From Mesorhizobium qingshengii (GTDB lineage: Bacteria > Pseudomonadota > Alphaproteobacteria > Rhizobiales > Rhizobiaceae): a stretch of DNA of 64,000 nt. Shown piece by piece: positions 1 through 6,583 of this stretch (its first letter is position 1; each line of letters starts with the position of its first letter). The notes below the pieces were generated by a model. That model saw nothing but the letters and a program-made list of their open reading frames with translations, did no database searches and was not told the DNA's origin. A program made the translations under genes and the position numbers. The stretch lies in NCBI RefSeq assembly GCF_900103325.1, contig NZ_FMXM01000016.1:94631-158630 (forward strand). The letters are read 5' to 3'.

Positions 1-167
1 CCAAGCCGCTTCGCCAGCGCCTCGCCATCGGCCGCTTGGTGCGGCGTCGACAGCACCAGCGCACGCTTGCAGCCGAGTTTCTCGACCCATGTGCCGACCT
101 CGGATGACGCGCCGTTGCCAAAGACGATATGTGCCGGGCTGCCTGAGTAGGTGAATTGCCTCGTCAT
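1..167 (-). CDS. maleylacetate reductase, N-terminal part (cut by window edge)
   Basis: The minus-strand frame starts with ATG at 167 and runs off the left edge, leaving 55 codons. It begins MTRQFTYSGSPAHIVFGNGA, which matches the start of iron-containing alcohol dehydrogenase-type maleylacetate reductases. These reduce maleylacetate to 3-oxoadipate with NAD(P)H in the cytoplasm. The start codon overlaps the stop of the upstream hydroxyquinol dioxygenase gene in an ATGA arrangement, so the two are almost certainly co-translated. Dioxygenase product (maleylacetate) is the substrate of this enzyme, which supports the call. The metal-binding and catalytic half is outside the window. Confidence 0.8.
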   Translation of the reverse strand, partial: MTRQFTYSGSPAHIVFGNGASSEVGTWVEKLGCKRALVLSTPHQAADGEALAKRL

Positions 168-1027
168 GCCGCCAAGTTCCCCTTGCGTGCCATCGCCATG
201 ACGAAGCTGAAGTCGAGCGACCAGCCGTCGCCGACGCGTTTGAAGTCGCCGACCAGTTCCGGTTTGACACCGAACAGCGCATCCTCGCCGAGACGCGGAT
301 CGCCACGCTCGAACACTTGCGTGGTCAGCGTCTCGAAATTGTCGGCGCGGATGAGAAAATGCAGGTGGGCCGGACGGCTGAGCGGATAATTCAGCCGGCC
401 AAGCATCTGCCCGACCGGGCCGTCATCGGGCACGCCGTAGCCGGTCGGCTTGACCGTGCGGTAGTGGAAACGGCCGTCTCTGTCGGTGATGAAGACGCCG
501 CGCAGGTTGAATTCCGGCTGCAGGTCGGGCTGCTGGTTTTCATAGAATCCTTGCGCATTCGCTTGCCAGGTTTCGACCGTCGAGCCTGGTATCGGCATGC
601 CATCCAAATCGATGACCCGCCCCGAGACGGTGAGCGGCGCACCGACACCATCGAGCGAAATGTTGGTGCCGAGCGGCAGCCTTGGCGCATCGGCGCGATA
701 GAACGGACCGCGCCCGGTGTTGGGCGTGGCGCCACTCGGGCGGCGGGAATTGATGTCCTCGACCAGCGCGGTGACGCCGAGCAGATCCGACAGCAGCACC
801 CATTCCTGCCTCTTGTCGTCGCTGGCGTGGCCGATTTCAGTGAGGAAGGCGATTGCCTGGCGCCAGTCCGAAGCTGTGGGGCGGGTCTCTTTGACGATCT
901 GATGGAGATGGTCAACGACGGTTGCCAGGAAGCGCGGCAACGGCCCGGCCTTAGCCTTCGACAGGCGCTGGGCGACCATCTCGGCGGAGTTGGCCTCGTT
1001 GAACGACGGTATGCCGGTCTGTGACAT
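164..1027 (-). CDS. hydroxyquinol 1,2-dioxygenase (intradiol ring cleavage)
   Basis: The 287-residue product opens hydroxyquinol (1,2,4-trihydroxybenzene) between its adjacent hydroxyls to give maleylacetate. An N-terminal helical dimerisation domain (about 1-110) precedes the intradiol dioxygenase beta-sandwich. The four expected Fe(III) ligands are visible: Tyr162 (GFYEN), Tyr197 (PTGYGVP), His221 and His223 (RPAHLHF). ATG at 1027 was chosen over a longer open frame because GGGGAGGA lies just upstream and the family's start is at this point. It precedes and overlaps maleylacetate reductase. Catechol or chlorocatechol specificity cannot be excluded from sequence alone, but the reductase partner favours hydroxyquinol. 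Confidence 0.87.
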   Translation of the reverse strand: MSQTGIPSFNEANSAEMVAQRLSKAKAGPLPRFLATVVDHLHQIVKETRPTASDWRQAIAFLTEIGHASDDKRQEWVLLSDLLGVTALVEDINSRRPSGATPNTGRGPFYRADAPRLPLGTNISLDGVGAPLTVSGRVIDLDGMPIPGSTVETWQANAQGFYENQQPDLQPEFNLRGVFITDRDGRFHYRTVKPTGYGVPDDGPVGQMLGRLNYPLSRPAHLHFLIRADNFETLTTQVFERGDPRLGEDALFGVKPELVGDFKRVGDGWSLDFSFVMAMARKGNLAA

Positions 1028-1118
1028 GTTCCTCCCCGGTTTCATCTCACGGAGGAACAATAACGCAGGCCGGACACAAAAATGATGATTTCTGCCTGGT
1101 TTTATATACCATATCGTT
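1028..1118. promoter_or_regulatory. divergent promoter region, hydroxyquinol genes / LysR regulator
   Basis: This 91-base gap separates the divergent dioxygenase and LysR genes. It holds an AT-rich block at about 1100-1120 containing ATATACCATATCGTTAT, an imperfect palindrome with T-N11-A spacing typical of LysR binding sites. The layout is the usual one in which a LysR activator reads a pathway intermediate and controls the opposite operon. The exact operator is an inference. Confidence 0.4.
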
Positions 1119-2069
1119 ATGAAGCTCGACGAAAGGCATTTGATCCAGCTGGCGGCCGTAGTGCAGGCCGGCGGCGTCACCGAGGGAGCGGCTCTTGTCG
1201 GCTTGTCGCAGCCGGCGGTGTCGCGCACGCTGTCGATGCTGGAGAAGCGGCTGGGCGAACCACTGTTTCTCAGAGGCCGCCGACCCTTGCAGCCGACGCC
1301 GCTCGGCCGGGCACTGGCCGATCATGGCCAAGTGATGCTGGCGGCATCGCGCAAAGCCTCCGACATCGTGGCCAATTTCAGCCAGGGCCGCTCCGGCGTG
1401 GTGCGAGTCGGTGGCACGCCGTTCTTCATGGACGCGCTGATCTCCGGCATGATCGCCGACTTCCAGAACGCCTATCCGGATGTGCGCGTCGACCAGAGCT
1501 ACGGCTATCTCTCGGATCTGCGCGCCGCGATCAACGCCGACCGCATCGATCTTGCCGTGTGTCCGATCGACATCCTGGAAGAAGGGTCGGGCATGGAATT
1601 CCGCGAAATCCTGCCCGGCCGCAATGTCGTTGCCTGTCGCGCAACGCATCCGTTGCTGCTGCGGCGCAAGCTGAAGACCGGAGACCTGCTCGACTATCCC
1701 TGGATCGCGCCGCCGCCCGGCAGCCCGCTGCTGGAGGATATGCGTAGCCTGCTGCTGTCGCTTGGCGCCACCGAGATAAAGATCCGCTATTCCGGCGGTT
1801 CGCTGACCAGTGCCATCAACTACATGAAGGAAACCGATGCGCTGACCGTGCTGCCGCACAGCGTGGTCTTCGCCTTTCGCAAGGACAAGGCGATCACCGC
1901 ACTGCCGGTCGCGATCCCGCACCCCGAGCGGGCGCTCGGCCTGCTCAGGCTCGCCGATACGCCACGTGCGCCGGCCGTCGATGCCTTCGCCAAGCACATC
2001 CGTCTGGGTTTCGACAACCTCAAGCACCTGATCAAGCGCCATGAGCAGGCGGTTGTCTGGGGCGCTTAG
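1119..2069 (+). CDS. LysR-family transcriptional regulator
   Basis: The 316-residue product has an N-terminal winged helix-turn-helix (about 5-64, including GLSQPAVSRTLSMLEKRLGE) followed by the periplasmic-binding-like effector domain. Its length is typical of the family. It is divergent from the hydroxyquinol dioxygenase/maleylacetate reductase operon, so it is probably that operon's regulator and responds to an aromatic intermediate. This resembles regulators of the GbpR/PcaQ branch, but the ligand cannot be read from the sequence. Confidence 0.85.
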   Translation: MKLDERHLIQLAAVVQAGGVTEGAALVGLSQPAVSRTLSMLEKRLGEPLFLRGRRPLQPTPLGRALADHGQVMLAASRKASDIVANFSQGRSGVVRVGGTPFFMDALISGMIADFQNAYPDVRVDQSYGYLSDLRAAINADRIDLAVCPIDILEEGSGMEFREILPGRNVVACRATHPLLLRRKLKTGDLLDYPWIAPPPGSPLLEDMRSLLLSLGATEIKIRYSGGSLTSAINYMKETDALTVLPHSVVFAFRKDKAITALPVAIPHPERALGLLRLADTPRAPAVDAFAKHIRLGFDNLKHLIKRHEQAVVWGA

Positions 2070-2363
2070 TGCCTGGCGCTATCTAGACCGGTTGTTCTTT
2101 GTAAAACATGCCCTTCGAGCGTGGATCGCTGCTCGTCTCGAGTTGATAAGCCAACACCGAAACAGGCATTACCGAGGAATTTTGCAAACACGAAGTTGGC
2201 AACAAAGTGTTTCTCCATACCAATACAGAAACATTTTGAAATCTTTTGACACGTTTTGCAAAAATCGGCGGGAAACCACAACAATGCCTGCAAGGACCAG
2301 CGCAATAGACATTGATTTCGACAGATTTCCGTATAAAAATCTTTCGAAACGAGGACGTTGTCC
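2070..2363. other. AT-rich intergenic region, no gene recognised
   Basis: Between the LysR gene and the tRNA-Asn promoter the sequence is noticeably more AT-rich than its surroundings. It has several TTGACA-like and TTTCGA-like motifs (for example TTTTGACACGTTTTGC near 2243) but no open frame with credible protein features. Frames crossing it also run through the tRNA and are not genes. Confidence 0.6.
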
Positions 2364-2392
2364 TTTGCAAGGCCAAACGAATTTGCTATAGC
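2364..2392 (+). promoter_or_regulatory. probable sigma70 promoter of tRNA-Asn
   Basis: TTTGCA at 2364-2369 and TATAGC at 2387-2392 are separated by exactly 17 bases and lie 26 bases before the mature 5' end of tRNA-Asn. Spacing and position fit a housekeeping promoter. Confidence 0.55.
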
Positions 2393-2418
2393 AGCGCCAT
2401 ATATATGCGAGCCACTAT

Positions 2419-2494
2419 TCCCCGGTAGCTCAGCGGTAGAGCAACTGGCTGTTAACCGGTTGGTCGCCTGGTTCGAATCCGGCCCGGGGAGCCA
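2419..2494 (+). tRNA. tRNA-Asn (anticodon GTT), CCA encoded
   Basis: A full 76-base cloverleaf can be drawn. The acceptor stem is TCCCCGG (2419-2425) pairing with CCGGGGA (2484-2490). The D arm contains AGCTCAGCGGTAGAGC, the anticodon loop CTGTTAA gives GTT, the T loop is GGTTCGAATCC, the discriminator is G, and CCA is encoded at 2492-2494. It marks the left border of a stretch of decayed small genes, which fits use as an integration site. I found no second copy of its 3' end before tRNA-His. Confidence 0.95.
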
Positions 2495-2876
2495 CTTCAG
2501 ATCAAAACTGCGAACGCCGCTTGCACGCGGTTCCACTCCAGAGCCGCCTTGCTCCGTGGCGAGCGTCTGCAGGTGTTTGATGTTGGACCTGGCGATCCGT
2601 ATTTCGACATCTCCCACTTCAATCCGCTGCACTAGACTCGCTCCCTATCAGATCGACCCCGACGGGCGGCATCTGAAAGGCAAGAGCAACGTCGCCGATT
2701 TGCAAGTCGGGGCCGCAATCTGCCGCTTTGACCAAGGCACCCCCTTTTTCTACGCGCAAGACATGCAAAGTTCATGGACTTGCAGAAAGCCGGAGCCGTG
2801 AGCTCGCTGGGGGCTATGCGACGTTCGTTGATCTACATCAAGACCGAGGCGCGCCATTCGGATTAGATGGATTCAG
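2495..2876. other. intergenic region after tRNA-Asn, possible gene remnants
   Basis: No intact gene is visible. A minus-strand frame starting at 2632 reads MQRIEVGDVEIRIARSNIKH and faintly recalls the start of DUF45/YgjP-type metallopeptidases, but it loses any resemblance after about 20 codons and runs into the tRNA. A plus-strand frame ending at 2801 looks ordinary in composition but matches nothing I know. No integrase is present. Confidence 0.4.
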
Positions 2877-3203
2877 ATGATCGAAAGCGCTCCCCGAATC
2901 GGCTGCAATCGTTGCAAAGGGCCACTTTGCAACGTCAGTAGGCCGCACGGGCTTGACCTCTTATCTTGCCCCAATTGCGGGGTTTCCGACACGTACGACA
3001 ACGTGATGCTTGAACTCGACCAGCGCACTGCGGACGCACTTTCGCGTGCTCTCAACCGACCTGTCCCGTCAAGGGACTACCGTTTCGCCCTTCTCTTTCG
3101 GCAGGTGATCTCGAAACCGGCAAACTCAACGAGCGGTGCCGCTAATGACGGATCCCTTCCGGTCAGGCAGAAGAGGAATCGAACCCCGCAAGGGCGCGCC
3201 TGA
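2877..3203 (+). CDS. small zinc-ribbon hypothetical protein
   Basis: This encodes 108 residues with two CxxC knuckles, Cys10/Cys13 and Cys31/Cys34 (CNRC and CPNC), spaced like a rubredoxin/zinc-ribbon fold. A polar tail follows with no further recognisable domain. The protein is probably cytoplasmic and may bind nucleic acid or protein, but no function can be assigned. ATG at 2877 lacks a strong ribosome-binding site. Its last codons contain the first copy of a 23-base direct repeat (3184-3206). The C-terminal third may be read-through after decay of an originally shorter gene. Confidence 0.5.
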   Translation: MIESAPRIGCNRCKGPLCNVSRPHGLDLLSCPNCGVSDTYDNVMLELDQRTADALSRALNRPVPSRDYRFALLFRQVISKPANSTSGAANDGSLPVRQKRNRTPQGRA

Positions 3204-3206
3204 CGA
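3184..3206. repeat. direct repeat copy 1 (partner at 4475-4497)
   Basis: CCCCGCAAGGGCGCGCCTGA and the next three bases recur at 4475-4497 with one mismatch in 23. On the minus strand both copies can read V(R/K)RALAG, so they may be related gene-end remnants rather than a mobile-element border. Confidence 0.55.
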
Positions 3207-3362
3207 TTTCAGCGAACCGGAACAGCAGTGCATGGCGCTGGCCACAGGGAAGCGCCAGGACGCGCGGGGCGCTTCGGCGGCGTAGAGGATAGCGGCCAGC
3301 AAGAAACGCGCGCTGGCGCAGCCGCATCTGGAACCTAATATTCGCGCGCAGCTTATCGCCGC

Positions 3363-3583
3363 ATGAGCACACGCGGTATCAACTTCCTCCATCAATGGCT
3401 TGCCACAACGTCCCTGAGACGACGGAGGCGGATGTCATCTCCGTCGATGAGCTCACGCATAAGCTGATTGCCGACGCCAAGGCGCTCGGGCTCAAGCGAG
3501 AAGAGATCGACGAGGAGGTCGACAGCCTCTATCAAACGATCCTCGACGCGATTGTGCATTTCGAGCCTGGCTTGACCGAATAG
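3363..3583 (+). pseudogene. DUF768-like small protein, single-base frameshift
   Basis: From ATG 3363 the sequence reads MSTRGINFLHQWLA, then shifts frame and continues NVPETTEADVISVDELTHKL and on to GLTE and a stop at 3583. The two halves join into one protein of about 73 residues of the DUF768 type that I recall as multi-copy in Mesorhizobium. The junction (GCCACAACGTC at 3402-3412) is explained by loss of one A from GCCAACAACGTC. Codons 3395-3583 alone still form a 62-residue open frame. Family assignment is from memory. The frame break is directly visible. Confidence 0.6.
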
Positions 3584-3653
3584 CCGTTGCCACCGAGCCC
3601 CAGACGAGGAATATAGTCCTTCCGTTGCGGCGACCCCTTCAATGGAGATCGCC

Positions 3654-3948
3654 ATGTCCCAAAAGACCCTCGCCGACACGTTGGCCGCCCGTGAGACGAT
3701 GTACGTCGATTGCGGGCATCCGATGTGCTGCAAATCGACTGAACTCGACATCCAGGCGCTGATCGACCGGCTCGGCGCCGATCATGGCAGGATCTCGTCG
3801 GGCTCTTCAGCTGCTCGAGTTGCAAGGCCGCGGGCCGAGATCGTCGGCCGGTCTTCTTCACGGTAGTTCCTGATTACGAAGGCCAGAGCGGGAGCGGAAT
3901 CGCGACTGGAAGCCGACCTTCGATCGAAGTGCATTGGAACGTAAGTGA
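3654..3948 (+). pseudogene. small Cys-rich protein gene, frameshifted
   Basis: ATG 3654 reads MSQKTLADTLAARETMYVDC, then GHPMCCKSTELDIQALIDRL and on to about 3785. The reading frame then goes out of register. From 3791 another frame gives DLVGLFSCSSCKAAGRDRR, then PVFFTVVPDYEGQ, restoring a second CxxC that pairs with the CGHPMCC motif. Near 3893 a further frame gives ERNRDWKPTFDRSALERK and a stop at 3946-3948. Without this second shift the frame stays open to 4015. The parts look like one small zinc-binding protein broken by at least one and probably two indels. Function is unknown. Confidence 0.5.
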
Positions 3949-4151
3949 TCGACAAAGGTTTGTGCTTGCGGCGGCCGATGCTCCCTCAGTTTCGTCTGCC
4001 GAAGATCGGGTCTAAACACCTAGATCGGCCCGCCGCTGCCGTGAATGGGGCGGCGGGCGAAGGAGATCGGCGACAAGGTGAGAGTGGAGGAGATCACGCC
4101 GAAGCCGAAGAAGCGCTAGCGTGCTGTCTCTTGTGTGGTCGCGGAATGCGT

Positions 4152-4445
4152 TTATGGCGCGATCACGTGCGGGATAGCGTGGCCGCGTGCACGTCCAGAA
4201 AACCCCTTGCTAAGAGCGAGCATCCAACGGCGGCGGCATCGAAGGCCCGGACATGATCGGTCGTAAAGCTGTGGCTTGCATTCGAACAATATCGCCCGTG
4301 CCACCAGGTCAGCCGGTTCACACAAATCCTTGAATTTGTCGATGCCGGCGCCAAGGCAGCCTTCGAAGGCTTCTCGCTTGGTAGTTTCAGCGCCCGCGGC
4401 GCAGACTGTCGCAGCCATCACCAACGAACAGAGCATCGCTTTCAT
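4152..4445 (-). CDS. hypothetical small exported protein (possibly degraded)
   Basis: From ATG at 4445 the product begins MKAMLCSLVMAATVCAAGAE, a plausible signal peptide with an AxA cleavage site near residue 19. It continues TTKREAFEGCLGAGIDKFKD with Cys pairs that could form disulfides. The second half (after about residue 60) is basic and low in conviction, and an alternative frame there (VRAFDAAAVGCSLLARGF) looks equally good, so a frameshift is possible. The start overlaps the end of a short open stretch reading RFVKRALAGAELARAMLQQ. No function is assigned. Confidence 0.35.
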   Translation of the reverse strand: MKAMLCSLVMAATVCAAGAETTKREAFEGCLGAGIDKFKDLCEPADLVARAILFECKPQLYDRSCPGLRCRRRWMLALSKGFSGRARGHAIPHVIAP

Positions 4446-4474
4446 TGTTGAAGCATCGCGCGCGCAAGCTCCGC

Positions 4475-4497
4475 CCCCGCAAGGGCGCGCTTGACGA
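4475..4497. repeat. direct repeat copy 2 (partner at 3184-3206)
   Basis: This is the second copy of the 23-base direct repeat, 1291 bases from the first, with C replaced by T at one position. The interval between the copies contains two frameshifted genes. Confidence 0.55.
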
Positions 4498-4599
4498 AAC
4501 GGATGCCGGCAGGCGGTCAAGTCGTAGGTTTATTCTTCGAAGCCAGATATTCCCGGCAGCTCTTGCCAAGCGCAAGCCTGCTGCCTCACGGTGGCGGGC

Positions 4600-4891
4600 T
4601 TATTCCTTGTGCAGGACGATATACCGACTGCTCACCACATCCACCCCTGTGCCCCGCGTGACGACGACCGTCCTATACCCGGCAGGGAGGGAACCAGCAG
4701 CGGACGGGTCGACCGAGCGGCATCTTCCGAGAACTTCCCCGTTTGGGGGCACCTGCGAGCCTGTTGGCCAAAGCTACCTGGCATTCGTCAAGGGATACGA
4801 ACTTGGCCGGTGAAGGTTCGAAAGGTTTGCAGACAGCATGGCCGGGACTGCAAGAGAGCAAAACCATCACTGCAGCAGAGGTCGGATCCAT
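4600..4891 (-). pseudogene. small secreted protein gene, frameshifted
   Basis: From ATG at 4891 the frame gives MDPTSAAVMVLLSCSPGHAV, a short signal-like segment, then CKPFEPSPAKFVSLDECQVA and LANRLAGAPK. It then enters a low-quality run ending near 4673. One frame over, the sequence continues GEVLGRCRSVDPSAAGSLPA, then GYRTVVVTRG, and ends VVSSRYIVLHKE with a stop at 4600-4602. Joined, the parts make a compact periplasmic protein of about 96 residues with paired cysteines. The frame break lies near 4740. Function is unknown. Confidence 0.45.
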
Positions 4892-5005
4892 CTTTGAAGC
4901 TCCATCTCGAACGAGCCTCAACGCGATATAATGATGTTTGTTGCATTTTAAGCTGACGGGCGCCGCCTCGGCGCATCCGTTTCAGACCCGCACGGTGGCG
5001 GGCAT

Positions 5006-5290
5006 CTAGTTCTGGAGGCTGGCGTATGCAATTCGCGTCTTTTCATGGCCTGCGAGGAACATCCACCTGTGATTGGCAACGTCGTGCGCCGATTCCCATA
5101 TCGCAGGAATTTGCCCGTACAGTTCTGATGCAGTCGGCGTCAAAAGATACACAACCGCCTTGCGATCTTCGGTAGTGCGGCAAATGAGAGCCATCTCCTC
5201 AGGGCAGCCGTAAGCGACAAACAGCCGCTCAAACTGATCTTGGATGTCGCCGTTCTCAGCATATGGGACATTGCATTTCACGAATTCCAT
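5006..5290 (-). CDS. hypothetical protein, 94 residues
   Basis: ATG at 5290 was chosen over one at 5314 because GGGGA lies 7 bases upstream of it. The product (MEFVKCNVPYAENGDIQDQF...) is a soluble mixed alpha/beta protein with a central EEMALICRTTEDRKAVVYLL strand-helix segment and a conserved-looking HRWMFLAGHEK tail. I recognise no family. It is the only gene in the tRNA-Asn to tRNA-His stretch that appears intact from start to stop, apart from the zinc-ribbon gene. Confidence 0.5.
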   Translation of the reverse strand: MEFVKCNVPYAENGDIQDQFERLFVAYGCPEEMALICRTTEDRKAVVYLLTPTASELYGQIPAIWESAHDVANHRWMFLAGHEKTRIAYASLQN

Positions 5291-5450
5291 AGATCGTCCC
5301 CATGTCGCATCCATGTCGCATGGACTAGCGGAGTGTGACAGGGAACCCTTGGAAATCAACGGTAGCCACTTGCAACATGGACGCGACATGGGAGGATGCA
5401 ACGGCCAACTTGTCACCCGCATATGTGTTTGATTTTATTGGGGAAAGTGG

Positions 5451-5527
5451 TGGTACCGTTGGCTGGGATCGAACCAGCGACCTCCGGATCCACAATCCGG
5501 CGCTCTAACCATCTGAGCTACAACGGC
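5451..5527 (-). tRNA. tRNA-His (anticodon GTG), A73 and no encoded G-1
   Basis: The minus strand folds as a 77-base tRNA. The acceptor stem is GCCGTTG (5527-5521) pairing with CAACGGT (5461-5455), the anticodon loop TTGTGGA gives GTG, the T loop is GGTTCGATCCC, and CCA is encoded at 5453-5451. The discriminator (5454) is A and the base before the 5' end (5528) is T. The near-universal G-1:C73 histidine identity pair is therefore absent, as known for a derived group of alphaproteobacteria with a matching HisRS. Confidence 0.95.
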
Positions 5528-5678
5528 ACGTTTGCCGAGCCAGACCAAGGTGGAAAGTTCGCTCTCCATGATCCGCTCTGTCGTTCGGCGATGCGTCCTT
5601 ACGGGCTAATGGATCTTAATTCAAGACTTTTGCTCGGCAAAGGTCTCTTCCCCACAACGGCATCGACTTTTCGTCGGA

Positions 5679-5803
5679 CAAAGAAAAAGGCCGGCGGGAG
5701 GAGGTGCCGGCCTTTTCCTGTTACGAGCCAGCGGGAGGAGGTGCTGGCTGGTCACCCCGGAGAGCAGAGGGAGGAGGTTCCACTTGCCGGGTATTCCTTG
5801 ATG
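5679..5803 (-). ncRNA. CCUCCUCCC-loop small RNA (alpha-r14 / cuckoo / NfeR1-like)
   Basis: On the minus strand three successive hairpins each present ACCUCCUCCC in the loop. Hairpin 1 has outer pairs ACCCGG with CCGGGGU and inner pairs AGUGGA with UCUGCU (about 5794-5755). Hairpin 2 is AGCCAGC with GCUGGCU (5749-5726). Hairpin 3 is AAAAGGCCGGC with GCCGGCCUUUU (5716-5685), followed by UUUUUCUUU, so it is also the Rho-independent terminator. Loop cores on the plus strand are GGGAGGAGGT at 5696-5705, 5733-5742 and 5769-5778. A candidate -10 TATGAT lies at 5815-5810, giving about 125 nt. This architecture is that of the alphaproteobacterial anti-Shine-Dalgarno sRNA family (alpha-r14, NfeR1, CcsR). 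The start is inferred. Confidence 0.85.
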
Positions 5804-5875
5804 GCTACCATCATATGCCTGATCGTTTTTAAGAAAATGCGACCTTTTGTTGCATCTTCCGATCATGCGTAAATG

Positions 5876-6334
5876 TTAGGCAACCTTGATTTCCTTCATC
5901 GCCTTCTCGAAGGCGGTCTTGATCGGCTTGGAGACGTCCTCGGCCGCCTTGGTGGCAACGGTCTGGAAGTCCTTGGCCTGCTCGACGGTCATCTCGACGC
6001 GCTTGCGCAGGAACGCGGTCTGCAGCTCGACGACTTCCGACAGCGACTTGGCGCCGATCAGGGCTTCCAGATGCGAGAAGCCGGCCTCGGCATTGGCGCG
6101 CAGGGCGGAAATGGTCTTGAGCGACAGATCGCTGGAAACGGTCTTGGCGGTCTCGTAGCTCGACTCCAGAGCCTTCTGGGTCTCTTCGGCACCGGTCTTC
6201 AGCTTGGCATAGGCCTCTTTCGACTGCTCAACGCCCTTTTCGGCGAAAGCGCGGATCTGGTCGGTGGCCTTGGAAGCGTCGAAGCTCGGGAATTCAACGT
6301 TTTCGATGGTCTCGGCGGTCTTGGTCCTGGACAT
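5876..6334 (-). CDS. phaP: phasin family protein
   Basis: This 152-residue, Ala/Lys/Glu-rich, almost wholly helical protein carries the phasin signature (FAEKGVEQSKEAYAKLKTGA and TISALRANAEAGFSHLEALI). Phasins coat polyhydroxybutyrate granules and control their size. ATG at 6334 is preceded by AAGGAT. It is divergent from cbrA, an arrangement I recall from S. meliloti phaP1-cbrA. A PhaR-like operator overlaps its promoter (see 6397-6444). The sRNA gene lies 73 bases downstream on the same strand, so some transcripts might read into it. Confidence 0.9.
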   Translation of the reverse strand: MSRTKTAETIENVEFPSFDASKATDQIRAFAEKGVEQSKEAYAKLKTGAEETQKALESSYETAKTVSSDLSLKTISALRANAEAGFSHLEALIGAKSLSEVVELQTAFLRKRVEMTVEQAKDFQTVATKAAEDVSKPIKTAFEKAMKEIKVA

Positions 6335-6396
6335 TTTTCCATCCTTTTCAGCGGCAGCGGCTTTGACAGAAAGCCGTCTCGTTCAGTTATGATGGC

Positions 6397-6444
6397 AATA
6401 TAAAGGCAATTTTTGTGCATTGCAATATCTTTGTTGCAGTGCAC
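6397..6444 (-). promoter_or_regulatory. phasin promoter with overlapping inverted-repeat operator
   Basis: On the minus strand TTGCAA (6425-6420) and TATATT (6402-6397) are spaced by 17 bases, a good -35/-10 pair 63 bases upstream of the phasin ATG. The -35 lies inside an imperfect inverted repeat, GTGCATTGCAA (6415-6425) and GTTGCAGTGCAC (6433-6444). TGCA-rich sites of this kind bind the polyhydroxybutyrate-responsive repressor PhaR/AniA in other alphaproteobacteria. Repression by occlusion is an inference. Confidence 0.6.
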
Positions 6445-6531
6445 CATAAATTTTTCACGGCCGTTAACCAAGAGCCCAAATTCCGACCTTTGCACGTTCT
6501 GGCTTGTGGACCTTCGCGCCTCCGGCTTTTA

Positions 6532-6546
6532 TTAACAAAGCGTTAA
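6532..6546 (+). promoter_or_regulatory. CtrA box upstream of cbrA
   Basis: TTAACAAAGCGTTAA matches the full CtrA consensus TTAA-N7-TTAA and ends 37 bases before the cbrA start codon. A half site GTTAACC lies at about 6464-6470. CbrA feeds into the DivK-CtrA pathway, so this suggests feedback. Confidence 0.6.
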
Positions 6547-6583
6547 CTGCAAATTCGCCGCTCCGTGAGGGTTCGCCAAGCGC

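Noticed and set aside
2419..2494. att site with duplicated tRNA-Asn 3' end
   Set aside because: No second copy of GGTTCGAATCCGGCC was found before tRNA-His, and no integrase is present.
2358..2801. Plus-strand open frame across tRNA-Asn
   Set aside because: It includes the whole tRNA gene and has no protein-like features, so the tRNA call takes precedence.
5685..5716. Simple terminator of the phasin gene
   Set aside because: It is the third hairpin of a three-hairpin CCUCCUCCC small RNA, which better explains all three repeated loops.
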